Positions 43,101 through 49,780 of a stretch of DNA of 64,000 nt are shown here, piece by piece (the stretch's first letter is position 1; every line of letters starts with the position of its first letter). Origin of the DNA: Sphingomonas bisphenolicum (GTDB lineage: Bacteria; Pseudomonadota; Alphaproteobacteria; Sphingomonadales; Sphingomonadaceae); contig NZ_AP018819.1 of the NCBI RefSeq assembly GCF_024349785.1, forward strand, positions 1 to 64,000, given 5' to 3'. A program made the translations under genes and the position numbers. The notes under the pieces were generated by a model. The model made no database searches. It saw only the letters and a program-made list of their open reading frames with translations, and was not told the DNA's origin.

Positions 43101-43484
43101 TTGCGCGAGCGTTACCCCGACAAGCCGATTTTCATCATGGGCGAGGACGATCAGCGCGTCTTGGAGAAATTCGGCTACAATCCCGGCAAGGAGAAGGCGA
43201 CCCAAGCGGCGCAGGCCGTGAACGGCGTTCCGGTCTTCCCGACCTTCGCCCCCGGCGAGCAGCAGGCCGACCCGGCACGCTTCACCGACTTCAACGACTT
43301 GCAGCAGAACAGCCGCTTGGGCCGTGAAGGCGCGGTGCGCCAGATCAGGGCGGCGATCGAGAACCCGCGTCAGCAGGAGCGGGAGGCTCCCCGGATCAAG
43401 CTGGACGACGAACGCGAAAGGAAGCGTTCCGGGCCGGTTATCGGAGACGATCAACCGGCCCAGCGCCGCAGCGTTCGACGCTAG
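40125..43484 (+). CDS. traC: TraC-like primase with antirestriction-type N-terminus
   Basis: A 1119-residue multidomain protein. Residues 1-130 match the ArdC/TraC N-terminal ssDNA-binding domain (PFHQRVADKLIEQLKQGTAPWQ). Residues 190-260 form a zincin-like metallopeptidase domain with HELGH (ALHELGHWTGHPNRLDR). Two copies of a DUF5710-like unit follow (YLAVPYREKDEAKALGAKW and YLAVPYGERTLAKANGAKW). The C-terminal third has the TraC primase/Toprim part (MIGEGYATMATVSSVVDH, VAAFDSGNLPAV, KPIFIMGEDDQ). RK2 TraC enters the recipient with the DNA and primes complementary strand synthesis. Confidence 0.88.
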   Translation: MAEGKIPFHQRVADKLIEQLKQGTAPWQKPWEATGSSGLPFNPTTGKRYRGVNVLNLMSEGRADNRWLTYKQAAAQGAQVRKGEKGSLVQYWQFEEERVVRDESGKPVLDAEGRQRKEKVELERPRAFYAVVFNAEQIDGLAPIVTTTHEWNPVERAEAILRASGAKITEEAGDRAYYRPSTDSITLPLRSQFPSADRFYATALHELGHWTGHPNRLDRDLAHPFGSEGYAREELRAEIASLITGQELQIGHDPEQHAAYVGSWIKVLEEDPLEIVRAASDAEKIHTYVLALEQKQVQQVEQAHDHTQYFVSNENTLCYQQPGMAMLGVLASNIDGRNPINGPFYASPLDQIRPATREDFDRFRVTLPPDFQQAQEYRQNDLDEGDRLAVADMAKTVQAYEEWQNGPHFEGNEEADLVISDDLNMELDERIKAAFARPGLAAALNASGFTVERLTDHSGDRWAAAAGAVAAIGDPIPEPQQHYSDRTLRALIDKHGWEPVDSGGPMHTVRRQFEGVGPIGTMITPNGERNLMAGYSADSERRRYIALSLGPNQITDFDGRDQNPEDVARLVNLKAEQYADERRERQGLAPLYAVNSPPLGIAATDQRDAAPEPSTRTYLAVPYREKDEAKALGAKWDKAEKSWYVPAGANVEPFQKWLSSAVEAPAGDLGQSLPGERAQRPTAPEQPQEGQTMQETPRQAREYLAVPYGERTLAKANGAKWDAARKSWYAPEGADPEKLARWKIDNQPRQKEAKSPEVEFADAMKSLGLEVPAGHPMMDGKTHRVPAQGDGKGEVAGFYVAFTDGHPAGYIKNNRSGLDMRWKSTGYTLSEEEKARLNAEAATKREERERERAATYDATAERVQQRAAQCRQIEQATPYMERKGIAPTIGALASASDTTIHLPAIDTSGKHWTTQYIQEDGTKRFAKESHKESCFHVVNGGVTPQAALAALDKAPRIMIGEGYATMATVSSVVDHATVAAFDSGNLPAVAAALRERYPDKPIFIMGEDDQRVLEKFGYNPGKEKATQAAQAVNGVPVFPTFAPGEQQADPARFTDFNDLQQNSRLGREGAVRQIRAAIENPRQQEREAPRIKLDDERERKRSGPVIGDDQPAQRRSVRR

Positions 43485-43485
43485 A

Positions 43486-43887
43486 TCAAGCGGAAACCAA
43501 CTTCCTAGAATAGTCGAGGGAACGGAGCGCGGTTTTGAGATGGAAGGCGGTTATGTCGTCGTCCATCTCCACCGCGATAACGAGGCTTTCCCGTGCGAGG
43601 TCTATAGCGTGGAGGAGGCGGCGATATTGTTCATCGCTCAAGTCCGTGTCTCGCATTGTTCTCGCAGTTCGCGGGGCCTTCGCTTCATCCACGGTCAGGG
43701 TGACAGGCTCCCGATCGTCATGGCCTTCGGCCTCTAGCTCGCTAATGTAATGCAGCGAATGGAGCGCGTGTTTCAGTTGGAAGGCTGATAGATCGTCGCC
43801 CAGCTCCGCCGCGATAGCGAGGCTTTCGCGCGTGAGGGCTATAGCATGTTGGAGGCGGTGATATTGTTCGTCGTTCAAGTCCATCAT
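43486..43887 (-). CDS. Protein of two tandem 50-residue repeats, function unknown
   Basis: About 133 residues starting MMDLNDEQYHRLQHAI. The two halves are repeats: LNDEQYHRLQHAIALTRESL... matches LSDEQYRRLLHAIDLARESL..., each with AFxLKxALxSLxY. A linker rich in Thr and charged residues joins them. It looks like a helical dimer fused in one chain. I recognise no family. It converges on traC with a one-base gap and diverges from the XRE gene. An ATG at 43920 would add 11 residues. Confidence 0.6.
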   Translation of the reverse strand: MMDLNDEQYHRLQHAIALTRESLAIAAELGDDLSAFQLKHALHSLHYISELEAEGHDDREPVTLTVDEAKAPRTARTMRDTDLSDEQYRRLLHAIDLARESLVIAVEMDDDITAFHLKTALRSLDYSRKLVSA

Positions 43888-43940
43888 CACCCGACTCCGA
43901 AGCAGGTTCCAGAATGGCAATATACCTACGTTTGGACGAT

Positions 43941-44159
43941 ATGGCGCACCCGTTGAGCAAATTATTCGGGAAGCGGTTGAGGGCGCGGAGGCAGGCCCTC
44001 AAAATGTCGCAAGCGATGCTGCATGAGCAAACCGGCGTCACGGCTTCCTACATTTCGTTTATCGAGAACGGGAAGGCCAATCCGACCTTGGATGTTATGG
44101 CGCAGCTCGCGGACGCGATCGGGTGCCCTGTCTCGGAAATGTTGGCCGCTGAAGCATAG
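43941..44159 (+). CDS. XRE-family helix-turn-helix regulator
   Basis: A 72-residue protein that is essentially one helix-turn-helix domain: LFGKRLRARRQALKMSQAMLHEQTGVTASYISFIENGKANPTLDVMAQLADAIG. The ATG at 43914 in the same frame would add nine residues; neither has a strong ribosome site. Downstream lie clustered CATAGACG half-sites, also found before the zeta-toxin gene, so this protein is a candidate to bind them (inference). Confidence 0.75.
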   Translation: MAHPLSKLFGKRLRARRQALKMSQAMLHEQTGVTASYISFIENGKANPTLDVMAQLADAIGCPVSEMLAAEA

Positions 44160-44194
44160 TCGCCGCTGTCTATGTGCTGCAGCATAGCCGCCCG

Positions 44195-44232
44195 CGTCTA
44201 TGTCGCCGGTGGCATAGACGTTCCCGTCTATG
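44195..44232. promoter_or_regulatory. Cluster of CGTCTATG/CATAGACG half-sites
   Basis: CGTCTATG (44195-44202), CATAGACG (44213-44220) and CGTCTATG (44225-44232): one inverted pair plus a further half-site. A weaker GTCTATG lies at 44168. The same 8-mer in an inverted pair sits at 46801-46820 before the zeta-toxin gene. Confidence 0.6.
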
Positions 44233-44306
44233 ATGCGGGCCGGTGAAGCCTCCTTGCTGGCTTAGGAGGTTGCAGCATCGAGCCGGAGCCGTAATCATCC
44301 GGTGCC

Positions 44307-44456
44307 ATGAAGGAATGGCCCGATCCGAACGACGATACCGGCAGCGACTTGCTTATCCACATCGAGTTTTGGGGATTGCTGGCGCTTACCGGGCTTGCCT
44401 TCCTCGCGGGCGTTGGGCCGCCGATCGTCCGCTTTGTCCGTTCAGTCATCGGATAG
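44307..44456 (+). CDS. Small single-pass membrane protein
   Basis: A 49-residue open frame starting MKEWPDPNDDTGSD, with one hydrophobic helix (WGLLALTGLAFLAGV) and a basic C-terminus. No strong ribosome site is visible. It lies downstream of the half-site cluster. Composition resembles a real small membrane protein, but function is unknown. Confidence 0.4.
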   Translation: MKEWPDPNDDTGSDLLIHIEFWGLLALTGLAFLAGVGPPIVRFVRSVIG

Positions 44457-44466
44457 GCGCGCACGC

Positions 44467-44631
44467 CTATGATGCTGTCCCGTGGCGGGGAACAATGTAG
44501 GCCCATATGCCGCCTTGGCTCGCCCACTCTGGATGCGAATAATTATAGGCCATCATGGCGAGCGTGAACAGCAGCAGCAGAAGCGCCGACAAATCGCCGC
44601 GCGAAAAGGGCCTGTTGTTATCGCCGTTCAT
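44467..44631 (-). CDS. Small single-pass membrane protein
   Basis: A 54-residue protein starting MNGDNNRPFSRGDL after a good AAAGAGG site, with one helix (LSALLLLLFTLAMMAY). The longer upstream start is rejected because it runs into a terminator. Unknown function. Confidence 0.5.
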   Translation of the reverse strand: MNGDNNRPFSRGDLSALLLLLFTLAMMAYNYSHPEWASQGGIWAYIVPRHGTAS

Positions 44632-44707
44632 CGCCTCTTTTGACACAGGAGCGGTAATCGGACCCTTGCCCGCCTTGGTTAAATGTTGGTGGACGAGCTG
44701 GGGGCGC

Positions 44708-44743
44708 AAAAAGATGGACCCGACAGCTAATGCAGCCGGGTCC
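44708..44743 (-). terminator. Rho-independent terminator of the methylase gene
   Basis: On the minus strand, GGACCCG and CGGGTCC pair (44716-44743) and are followed by ATCTTTTT. It lies downstream of the adenine-methylase gene. Confidence 0.75.
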
Positions 44744-44848
44744 AGTGAAAGAACCTAAATGATCGAGAAAGGTTCTTCGGGTCGCAGGGCTGATCTAGGA
44801 TGCTTTGGTTAATCATTTCACAACGGCAACGAGTGCGGTGCTGGCCTG

Positions 44849-45553
44849 CTATGAGTCCACTTCCAGCAGCGCGGCGAGGATCGCAATTCGCTCGCCCGCA
44901 GGCAGCTCGCTAAACATGCGTTTCCAACGTGCCGCCTTGCGCTTGATCCTCTGGCGATCGGTGAAATCCACCCCGGCATGGGTGGCCCAATGCGCCGCAT
45001 CGGGCGCATAGTTCATCCATAGACATTCGGTGCGCGGCCCGCCTCGCGTCATGGCCTGATAGGACAGGACGCGCCAGCGCGGCGCGGGCAGCAGCTCGCT
45101 ATACAGGGACGAGGGATAGCCTGAAATCATCACCGAGGCGGGCAGCGCATCGAGGACGGCCAGCAGTTCCCTATGGTCCGCTTCCGTATAGTCATAGCGG
45201 TAGCGCGTGCCCGGATGGGAGCGCGTGGCGAGGACATAGGGCGGATCAGCATAGATCAGCACGCGCCCAGCGGCCGAAAAGTCGAAATCGCGCAGGAAGG
45301 CGAGGCAATCGACGTTGTAGGTTTCGACGGCCGCGCCATCGAACGCGCTCGATTCCTCTGCCGCGATCGAGCCGAAGCACTCAAAGGTAGCCGGATCAAT
45401 TTCGAGGCCGATCGAGCGGGCAGCGGGAGGCTTGCGCCGGAGGACGATGCCGGAGCCTAGATGCGTCTCAATGTAGGTATCGTGCGGCGGCATATTGGCA
45501 ATCACAGCCTGATATGCGCCCGAAACCTGTTTCGAGCCGAGATAGCCGGTCAT
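44849..45553 (-). CDS. D12-class DNA adenine methyltransferase
   Basis: A 234-residue enzyme. Start MTGYLGSKQ matches the N-terminal motif of D12-class adenine methylases. The AdoMet motif is THLGSGIVLRRKP and the catalytic motif is ADPPY. No restriction enzyme partner is adjacent, so it is an orphan methylase, perhaps guarding the plasmid against host restriction or marking its own DNA. Recognition site unknown. Open frame upstream of 45553 overlaps the region before the zeta gene end and is not needed. Confidence 0.85.
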   Translation of the reverse strand: MTGYLGSKQVSGAYQAVIANMPPHDTYIETHLGSGIVLRRKPPAARSIGLEIDPATFECFGSIAAEESSAFDGAAVETYNVDCLAFLRDFDFSAAGRVLIYADPPYVLATRSHPGTRYRYDYTEADHRELLAVLDALPASVMISGYPSSLYSELLPAPRWRVLSYQAMTRGGPRTECLWMNYAPDAAHWATHAGVDFTDRQRIKRKAARWKRMFSELPAGERIAILAALLEVDS

Positions 45554-45700
45554 GGCACCTACTGGAAAAGAAGGAGCAGGCGGGGAAGCGTCCCCCTGCG
45601 ATCGGGCCGCCCAGCGTCCCGCTCGACCCCCACAGCAAGGGGCCAGCCCCTCGCAACGCTCCCCGGCTAACACCAAACGGAAGGTTCGGGCTGGGGGCGT

Positions 45701-46777
45701 TCATCTGGAACGCCGGGGCGACGGCGGCTTAGGCAGGCCGTGGCCGATTTCGTTGGATTTGGTTTTGCCGTCGCCTTCGCTCTGGCCTGTCTTGAGGGCG
45801 TCGGAGAGTCCGGCGAGCGAGCTTCCCCGCGCCGCGTTCAGGAGAGACGTTCGGCCACTTTCCGGCGTAGCTTTTCGTCCGTCGCCATGTGCGAGGCTCC
45901 CACCAACATCAGGGCTTCCAACCGCGTAAAGTTGCCCGTGGGGAGACTGTCCTTTGAATTGGAGGGCGCAATCGGCGCTGACGCGGCCGAGCTGGTTGAG
46001 CCGGTCGAACTCTCTTTCAAGTCTTTCTTGGACAGGTCCATTTTCCAATTCCTTCCGCCAGATATTTACACCGTCCATGCCTTCTAGGCGATGAACATTC
46101 GCACGATCGCGCACGTCATGGACCGCAACCGAAATCTGATCGCCAAAGCGACCTAGAAGGGCCTCTAGGCCGTCAGGCGTGCCCTCCTGAATACGCACCA
46201 TCACGGCCGCGCTCGCACCCCGGCCCAGCTCCTCAAAGCGTTGGAATGTGTGCGCAAGCGCCTCCTCTGGCCGAGGCAGAACCGCTATTACCCCGACCCT
46301 GCATCCGGCGCTCAATGCCTGTTCGACCTTGGCTATGCTTGCTTGCGGATCGACAAGCTGGCCCTCAAAGATCGCGCGCACGTCACGGCCGAGCCGGTTT
46401 CCTTCATGCAGCGCCGCATACTGGATTTCAGAGGTTTTCCCGGCTCCCGGCATCCCGGTTACGAACAGCACCAGGTTGCGGGCTGGATCGGAGCTATCGG
46501 CCACTACACGGCGGTATTGTTCGGCCGCCAGAACGGCCGCGGCATTGTGGACGGGCGCGTTGTATCGGCCGCGGGCCTCCCTTGAGGCGGTATATTCGGG
46601 AAGCAGCTCTTTCATGGCGTCCGCACAGACGTAGCGCCCCCCGAACGTGCCGGGTCGGGCCGCATAGTCCGTCAGGAACCGTTCGGGCGCAGCTTGCACG
46701 GCATCGACCACGCGCCGTTGCACGTCCGCGCGATCGGCGTCCGCGAACTCCAATACCCTGATAGGTTCCAATGCCAT
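45701..46777 (-). CDS. Zeta-toxin-like kinase
   Basis: A 358-residue P-loop protein. Walker A LFVTGMPGAGKTSE (about residues 104-117) follows a domain with SREARGRYNAPVHNAAAVLAAEQY, the pattern of zeta/PezT toxins and related kinases; LPRPEEALAHTFQRFEELGRG matches the following region. Known zeta toxins phosphorylate UDP-N-acetylglucosamine sugars. No classical epsilon antitoxin is adjacent. Its C-terminal 90 residues overlap a second frame with its own ribosome site. A CATAGACG inverted pair lies 24 bases upstream. Confidence 0.75.
   Translation of the reverse strand: MALEPIRVLEFADADRADVQRRVVDAVQAAPERFLTDYAARPGTFGGRYVCADAMKELLPEYTASREARGRYNAPVHNAAAVLAAEQYRRVVADSSDPARNLVLFVTGMPGAGKTSEIQYAALHEGNRLGRDVRAIFEGQLVDPQASIAKVEQALSAGCRVGVIAVLPRPEEALAHTFQRFEELGRGASAAVMVRIQEGTPDGLEALLGRFGDQISVAVHDVRDRANVHRLEGMDGVNIWRKELENGPVQERLEREFDRLNQLGRVSADCALQFKGQSPHGQLYAVGSPDVGGSLAHGDGRKATPESGRTSLLNAARGSSLAGLSDALKTGQSEGDGKTKSNEIGHGLPKPPSPRRSR
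45838..46041 (-). CDS. Candidate nested gene inside the zeta-toxin gene
   Basis: A 67-residue frame starting MDLSKKDLKESSTG and ending LMLVGASHMATDEKLRRKVAERLS. It has an AGGA about nine bases before its ATG and a helical, charged C-terminal half with normal-looking composition. It is in a different frame from the kinase. Could be a small regulator or antitoxin, or a chance frame in GC-rich DNA. Confidence 0.35.
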   Translation of the reverse strand: MDLSKKDLKESSTGSTSSAASAPIAPSNSKDSLPTGNFTRLEALMLVGASHMATDEKLRRKVAERLS

Positions 46778-46800
46778 CCCGCTTCCTCTGTCAGATCCGG

Positions 46801-46820
46801 CATAGACGCAGGCGTCTATG
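46801..46820. promoter_or_regulatory. CATAGACG inverted pair before the zeta-toxin gene
   Basis: CATAGACGCAGGCGTCTATG: perfect 8-bp arms with a 4-bp spacer, 24 bases upstream of the kinase start. The half-site matches the cluster at 44195-44232 after the XRE gene. Confidence 0.65.
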
Positions 46821-47078
46821 AGAACCAGAACTATTTGTTGGGGCGTGGTCTAGCACGAATATAAGAAAGCCCGACACAGGGCCGGGCTTTCGCACTTTCG
46901 GACACAACGGGGGTTGTGCGCGACCCGAAAGCAGAGTTGTTGCAGAACCGTATCGGGCAGGCACGGCGCTGGCAGGGCGAAGGAGCCGCGCCAGCGCGAT
47001 ATGCTCAATCTATCGTCGGCAGGCTGTTAATCATGGTGTGCAACGGAACCTTACCATTAATCGTGCAGCGCGAGATTC
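46821..47078. other. Intergenic region with a hairpin
   Basis: No gene supported. GAAAGCCCG (46865-46873) and CGGGCTTTC (46883-46891) form a perfect 9-bp stem without a U-tract. The rest shows no clear structure. Confidence 0.5.
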
Positions 47079-47285
47079 ATGGATAGCGATCCCGGAGAAG
47101 CGCGAAGGCTGCACGCGGTTGAGAACCGCGCAATGGCGCGCCGCATTGAGGCGGAGCGTTGGAAAGCTCTATGGGATGAGGCGCACCCCGCAGCGACGGA
47201 GGCCCCGGCCCCGGACCATGCAGCTCCCGACAAACCGAGCCGCTTGCGCTCGATATTAACGCTATTCCGAAGGGATAGCCTCTAG
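47079..47285 (+). CDS. Hypothetical small protein
   Basis: A 68-residue frame (MDSDPGEARRLHAVENRAMA start; Ala/Pro-rich middle; basic end LRSILTLFRRDSL). Ribosome site is weak. The amphipathic C-terminus could associate with membrane. Low support; the end overlaps the converging gene by four bases. Confidence 0.35.
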   Translation: MDSDPGEARRLHAVENRAMARRIEAERWKALWDEAHPAATEAPAPDHAAPDKPSRLRSILTLFRRDSL

Positions 47286-47518
47286 TCTCGCTTATGACGC
47301 TGTTCAGGCTGGCCTAGAATGTGATCGTTGATGGTCGCAACGGCAAGCGGGATCAGGTTGAATAGCTGGTAGGCGAAGATCGCGCCGACAAAGAACACCA
47401 GAAGCGGGTGCGCCTCAATCAGATCATAGTTGGCCCGCACGAACACTGTCCCCGCTGCGAAAGCGAGGACATAGAGGATCATCGTCAAAGCCCCGTCGAA
47501 TAGGCTGCGCATCGTCAT
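47282..47518 (-). CDS. Small membrane protein, two predicted helices
   Basis: A 78-residue protein with helices at about residues 10-27 (ALTMILYVLAFAAGTVFV) and 38-60 (HPLLVFFVGAIFAYQLFNLIPLAV). It lies directly downstream of the SprT-like gene (18-base gap) and may be its operon partner. No family recognised. Confidence 0.55.
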   Translation of the reverse strand: MTMRSLFDGALTMILYVLAFAAGTVFVRANYDLIEAHPLLVFFVGAIFAYQLFNLIPLAVATINDHILGQPEQRHKRD

Positions 47519-47536
47519 GGGCCGATCCTAGCCCCT

Positions 47537-48241
47537 TTATTCGACAGGGGCGAGGGGCGCGCTGGCGCAATCGTCGCCACCGCACAGGAGCCGCAGCGCG
47601 GGCTTGCCCCATGCCTGCACGCCGCATGTAGGGCAGCGATATTTGATCCGGTTCGATCGGTTCCCCGTGGCGGGCTGAAGCACGTCCGCCAGATGGCCGC
47701 CGGCAGCGCCGGCGCCGGCGCCGGCGTCGATCGCCGGCGTCGGCATGATCGCCGGGAACCGATCGAGCCACGAAATGCGGAAATTCTGCGTCAACAGGGC
47801 ATCCGTGGCGAGCATGAAGGGGCCGCCCGGAATGGCATAGTCGGCCATTTTCTGCCCTGTCCTAGCGCCTCCGGGCTGGCCCGTGCTGGACGGCATGAGG
47901 CCGATAGCTTCCATTTTGTCGGCCCATTCCCGGTTGTGATAGCCGGAGCGCGACGGGTTGCCGAAATGGAACTGCCATGCGTGGACCATTTCATGCACTA
48001 CAGTTTGGAGGACTTCGAGCAGGGGGACCACGGCGAAATATGCCGGGTTGATGGCGATTTCATCGGTCTTGCTCTTGTCGTGATGATGCACGAACCGTTC
48101 CGATGAGAAATAGCCGTAGCTCCGCTTTTCCCTCTGCATCGTAATCAGACAGGAGGGCAGCTCGCCCGCGAACAGCTCCCGGTTGTAATGGTCGAACGCC
48201 AGTTGCAATTCAGCATAGGCTTGCGCGGTCGGGTTGGTCAT
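47537..48241 (-). CDS. SprT-like zinc metalloprotease
   Basis: A 234-residue protein. The SprT-type domain covers residues 8-115 with YNRELFAGELPSCLITMQ and the zinc site VVHEMVHAWQ (HExxH). A C-terminal zinc ribbon follows (CPTCGVQAWG and LLCGGDDC). The linker holds a GCCGGC repeat coding for Ala/Gly. SprT/Spartan relatives cut DNA-protein crosslinks in other systems; a role in handling protein-bound DNA such as relaxase-linked strands is speculation. Overlaps the next upstream gene by four bases. Confidence 0.75.
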   Translation of the reverse strand: MTNPTAQAYAELQLAFDHYNRELFAGELPSCLITMQREKRSYGYFSSERFVHHHDKSKTDEIAINPAYFAVVPLLEVLQTVVHEMVHAWQFHFGNPSRSGYHNREWADKMEAIGLMPSSTGQPGGARTGQKMADYAIPGGPFMLATDALLTQNFRISWLDRFPAIMPTPAIDAGAGAGAAGGHLADVLQPATGNRSNRIKYRCPTCGVQAWGKPALRLLCGGDDCASAPLAPVE

Positions 48242-48423
48242 GCGCCCAGCGCCTTCGCTTCGGCCGCGCAGCGATCCTTATGGGAATACCATTCACCCAG
48301 CGCGCTACCGCGACCACCCTTCCCGAACCACGTCCCGGAGCGCCAACCGCACTCGCAGCTTACCGAAACACCAAAGCTATAGCCTGCCAGCTTGTGCCCC
48401 TTGAGGGGCTTTTCCTTCGCCAT
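48238..48423 (-). CDS. Small Cys-containing protein, coupled to the SprT-like gene
   Basis: A 61-residue basic protein (MAKEKPLKGHKLAGYSFGVS start, CECGW and DRC motifs). The Cys/His residues could bind one zinc. Its stop overlaps the SprT-like start, so the two are translationally coupled. Family not recognised. Confidence 0.6.
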   Translation of the reverse strand: MAKEKPLKGHKLAGYSFGVSVSCECGWRSGTWFGKGGRGSALGEWYSHKDRCAAEAKALGA

Positions 48424-48425
48424 AA

Positions 48426-48599
48426 TCAGACCCCCCTTTCATTGCGGCGTCGTTCAACGTAGCCATCGGCCTTGCCGTCCTCGTAAGGCTCCCAAAGGTC
48501 GGGGTTGGTCGGTTCGCAGCCCTGATAGCGGGGATCATCGGGCCAGCGGCCACAGTTCCACCCGGCGTTATAGGCGCGCTGCTGATCCTCATGGGTCAT
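48426..48599 (-). CDS. Small Trp/Tyr-rich hydrophilic protein
   Basis: A 57-residue open frame starting MTHEDQQRAYNAGWNCGRW and ending in VERRRNERGV. An AGGGAG site precedes it in the right position, and it is two bases upstream of the next gene. The pattern of repeated Asp, Pro, Trp and Gly resembles small phage and plasmid proteins involved in antirestriction or nucleotide binding, but I cannot assign it. Confidence 0.55.
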   Translation of the reverse strand: MTHEDQQRAYNAGWNCGRWPDDPRYQGCEPTNPDLWEPYEDGKADGYVERRRNERGV

Positions 48600-48637
48600 T
48601 GGCTGGCTCCCTGTTCAGCGAGGCGGGCCATGACGCG
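48597..48637 (-). pseudogene. 3' end of a gene cut by IS6100
   Basis: The last codons (MARLAEQGASQ-stop) of a reading frame that comes out of the IS6100 end; its TGA overlaps the next ATG, the usual coupling in this operon. The rest of the gene is lost behind the IS element. Confidence 0.4.
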
Positions 48638-49517
48638 GGCTCTGTTGCAAAGATTGGCGGCAGTCAGAGGTAGGCTGTCGCTCTGCGCCGATCAGGCGGC
48701 TGCTGCGAAATGGTGGTTGAGCATGCCCATGGCCTCCGTCAGCGCCGAGGGCCCAATGCCAAAAGCTCTCTCCACAAGGCGCACCTCGCCCCTGATGCCG
48801 GGCTGCAGGCACCAGGGGCGAGCCTGTCCTTTGCGCAGGGCTCGCATGACTTCGAATCCCTTGATCGTGGCATAGGCCGTGGGGATCGATTTGAAACCGC
48901 GCACCGGCTTGATCAGTATCTTGAGCTTTCCGTGATCGGCCTCGATCACGTTATTGAGATACTTCACCTGCCGGTGGGCCGTCTCCCGGTCCAGCTTTCC
49001 TTCGCGCTTCAATTCGGTGATCGCTGCACCATAGCTCGGCGCTTTGTCGGTATTGAGCGTGGCAGGCTTTTCCCAGTGCTTCAGGCCTCGCAGGGCCTTG
49101 CCCAGGAACCGCTTCGCTGCCTTGGCGCTGCGGGTCGGCGACAGGTAGAAATCGATCGTGTCGCCCCGCTTGTCGACTGCCCGGTACAGGTAGGTCCACT
49201 TGCCCCGCACCTTGACGTAGGTTTCATCCAGGCGCCAGCTCGGATCAAAGCCACGCCGCCAGAACCAGCGCAGCCGCTTCTCCATCTCCGGGGCGTAGCA
49301 CTGGACCCAGCGATAGATCGTCGTATGGTCGACCGAAATGCCGCGTTCCGCCAGCATTTCCTCAAGGTCGCGATAGCTGATCGGATAGCGACAATACCAG
49401 CGCACCGCCCACAGGATCACATCACCCTGGAAATGGCGCCACTTGAAATCCGTCATCGTTCCGTCCGTCCAATCTCCGCCAAGCATGCTCAAGCTTCACG
49501 ATTTTTGCAACAGAGCC
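48638..49517 (-). mobile_element. IS6100, complete (880 bp)
   Basis: Full element with both terminal repeats. The flanking 8-mers (atgacgcg, gtgcaaac) do not match. It joins the plasmid backbone operon on the left to AT-rich, catabolic-type DNA on the right. Confidence 0.97.
48692..49456 (-). CDS. tnpA: IS6100 transposase (IS6 family)
   Basis: Identical 254-residue DDE transposase to that at 18544-19308, intact frame. It is one of three intact IS6100 transposase genes in the window and can provide transposase for defective copies. Confidence 0.95.
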   Translation of the reverse strand: MTDFKWRHFQGDVILWAVRWYCRYPISYRDLEEMLAERGISVDHTTIYRWVQCYAPEMEKRLRWFWRRGFDPSWRLDETYVKVRGKWTYLYRAVDKRGDTIDFYLSPTRSAKAAKRFLGKALRGLKHWEKPATLNTDKAPSYGAAITELKREGKLDRETAHRQVKYLNNVIEADHGKLKILIKPVRGFKSIPTAYATIKGFEVMRALRKGQARPWCLQPGIRGEVRLVERAFGIGPSALTEAMGMLNHHFAAAA

Positions 49518-49721
49518 GTGCAAACAGCCATTTTCTGTAATCGTTTACTAATTATGATTTCAACGTTTTTTCAATGATATAAAAAGCAATGCAAATGTTA
49601 ATCATCTAAAATTTCTGAAAACGTTGTGATCCTAATTCGCTAGCCGACGGTCACCCCTGCGCCGCCCCTCTGACAGCATCACGAAGCCTCCCAACAAGCG
49701 ACTCGCGCATCCCGAACAACA
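49518..49721. other. AT-rich intergenic region
   Basis: No gene. 49518-49630 is markedly AT-rich, unlike the surrounding DNA, and may mark foreign sequence next to the IS6100 end. Confidence 0.4.
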
Positions 49722-49751
49722 AACGGCCCGGTCCACCAGAACCGGGCCGTT
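49722..49751 (-). terminator. Terminator hairpin of the TonB receptor gene
   Basis: AACGGCCCGG and CCGGGCCGTT form a perfect 10-bp stem with a 10-base loop, 30 bases after the receptor stop on the minus strand. Confidence 0.8.
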
Positions 49752-49780
49752 CATCAGTGATCGTTCAACGATGCCAGCCG

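Noticed and set aside
44160..44240. CRISPR array
   Set aside because: Only three 8-base half-sites at uneven spacing, in both orientations; this fits operator sites, not CRISPR repeats and spacers.
47690..47745. GCCGGC simple repeat as a regulatory or fragile site
   Set aside because: It lies in frame in the SprT-like linker and codes for Ala/Gly; ordinary low-complexity linker.
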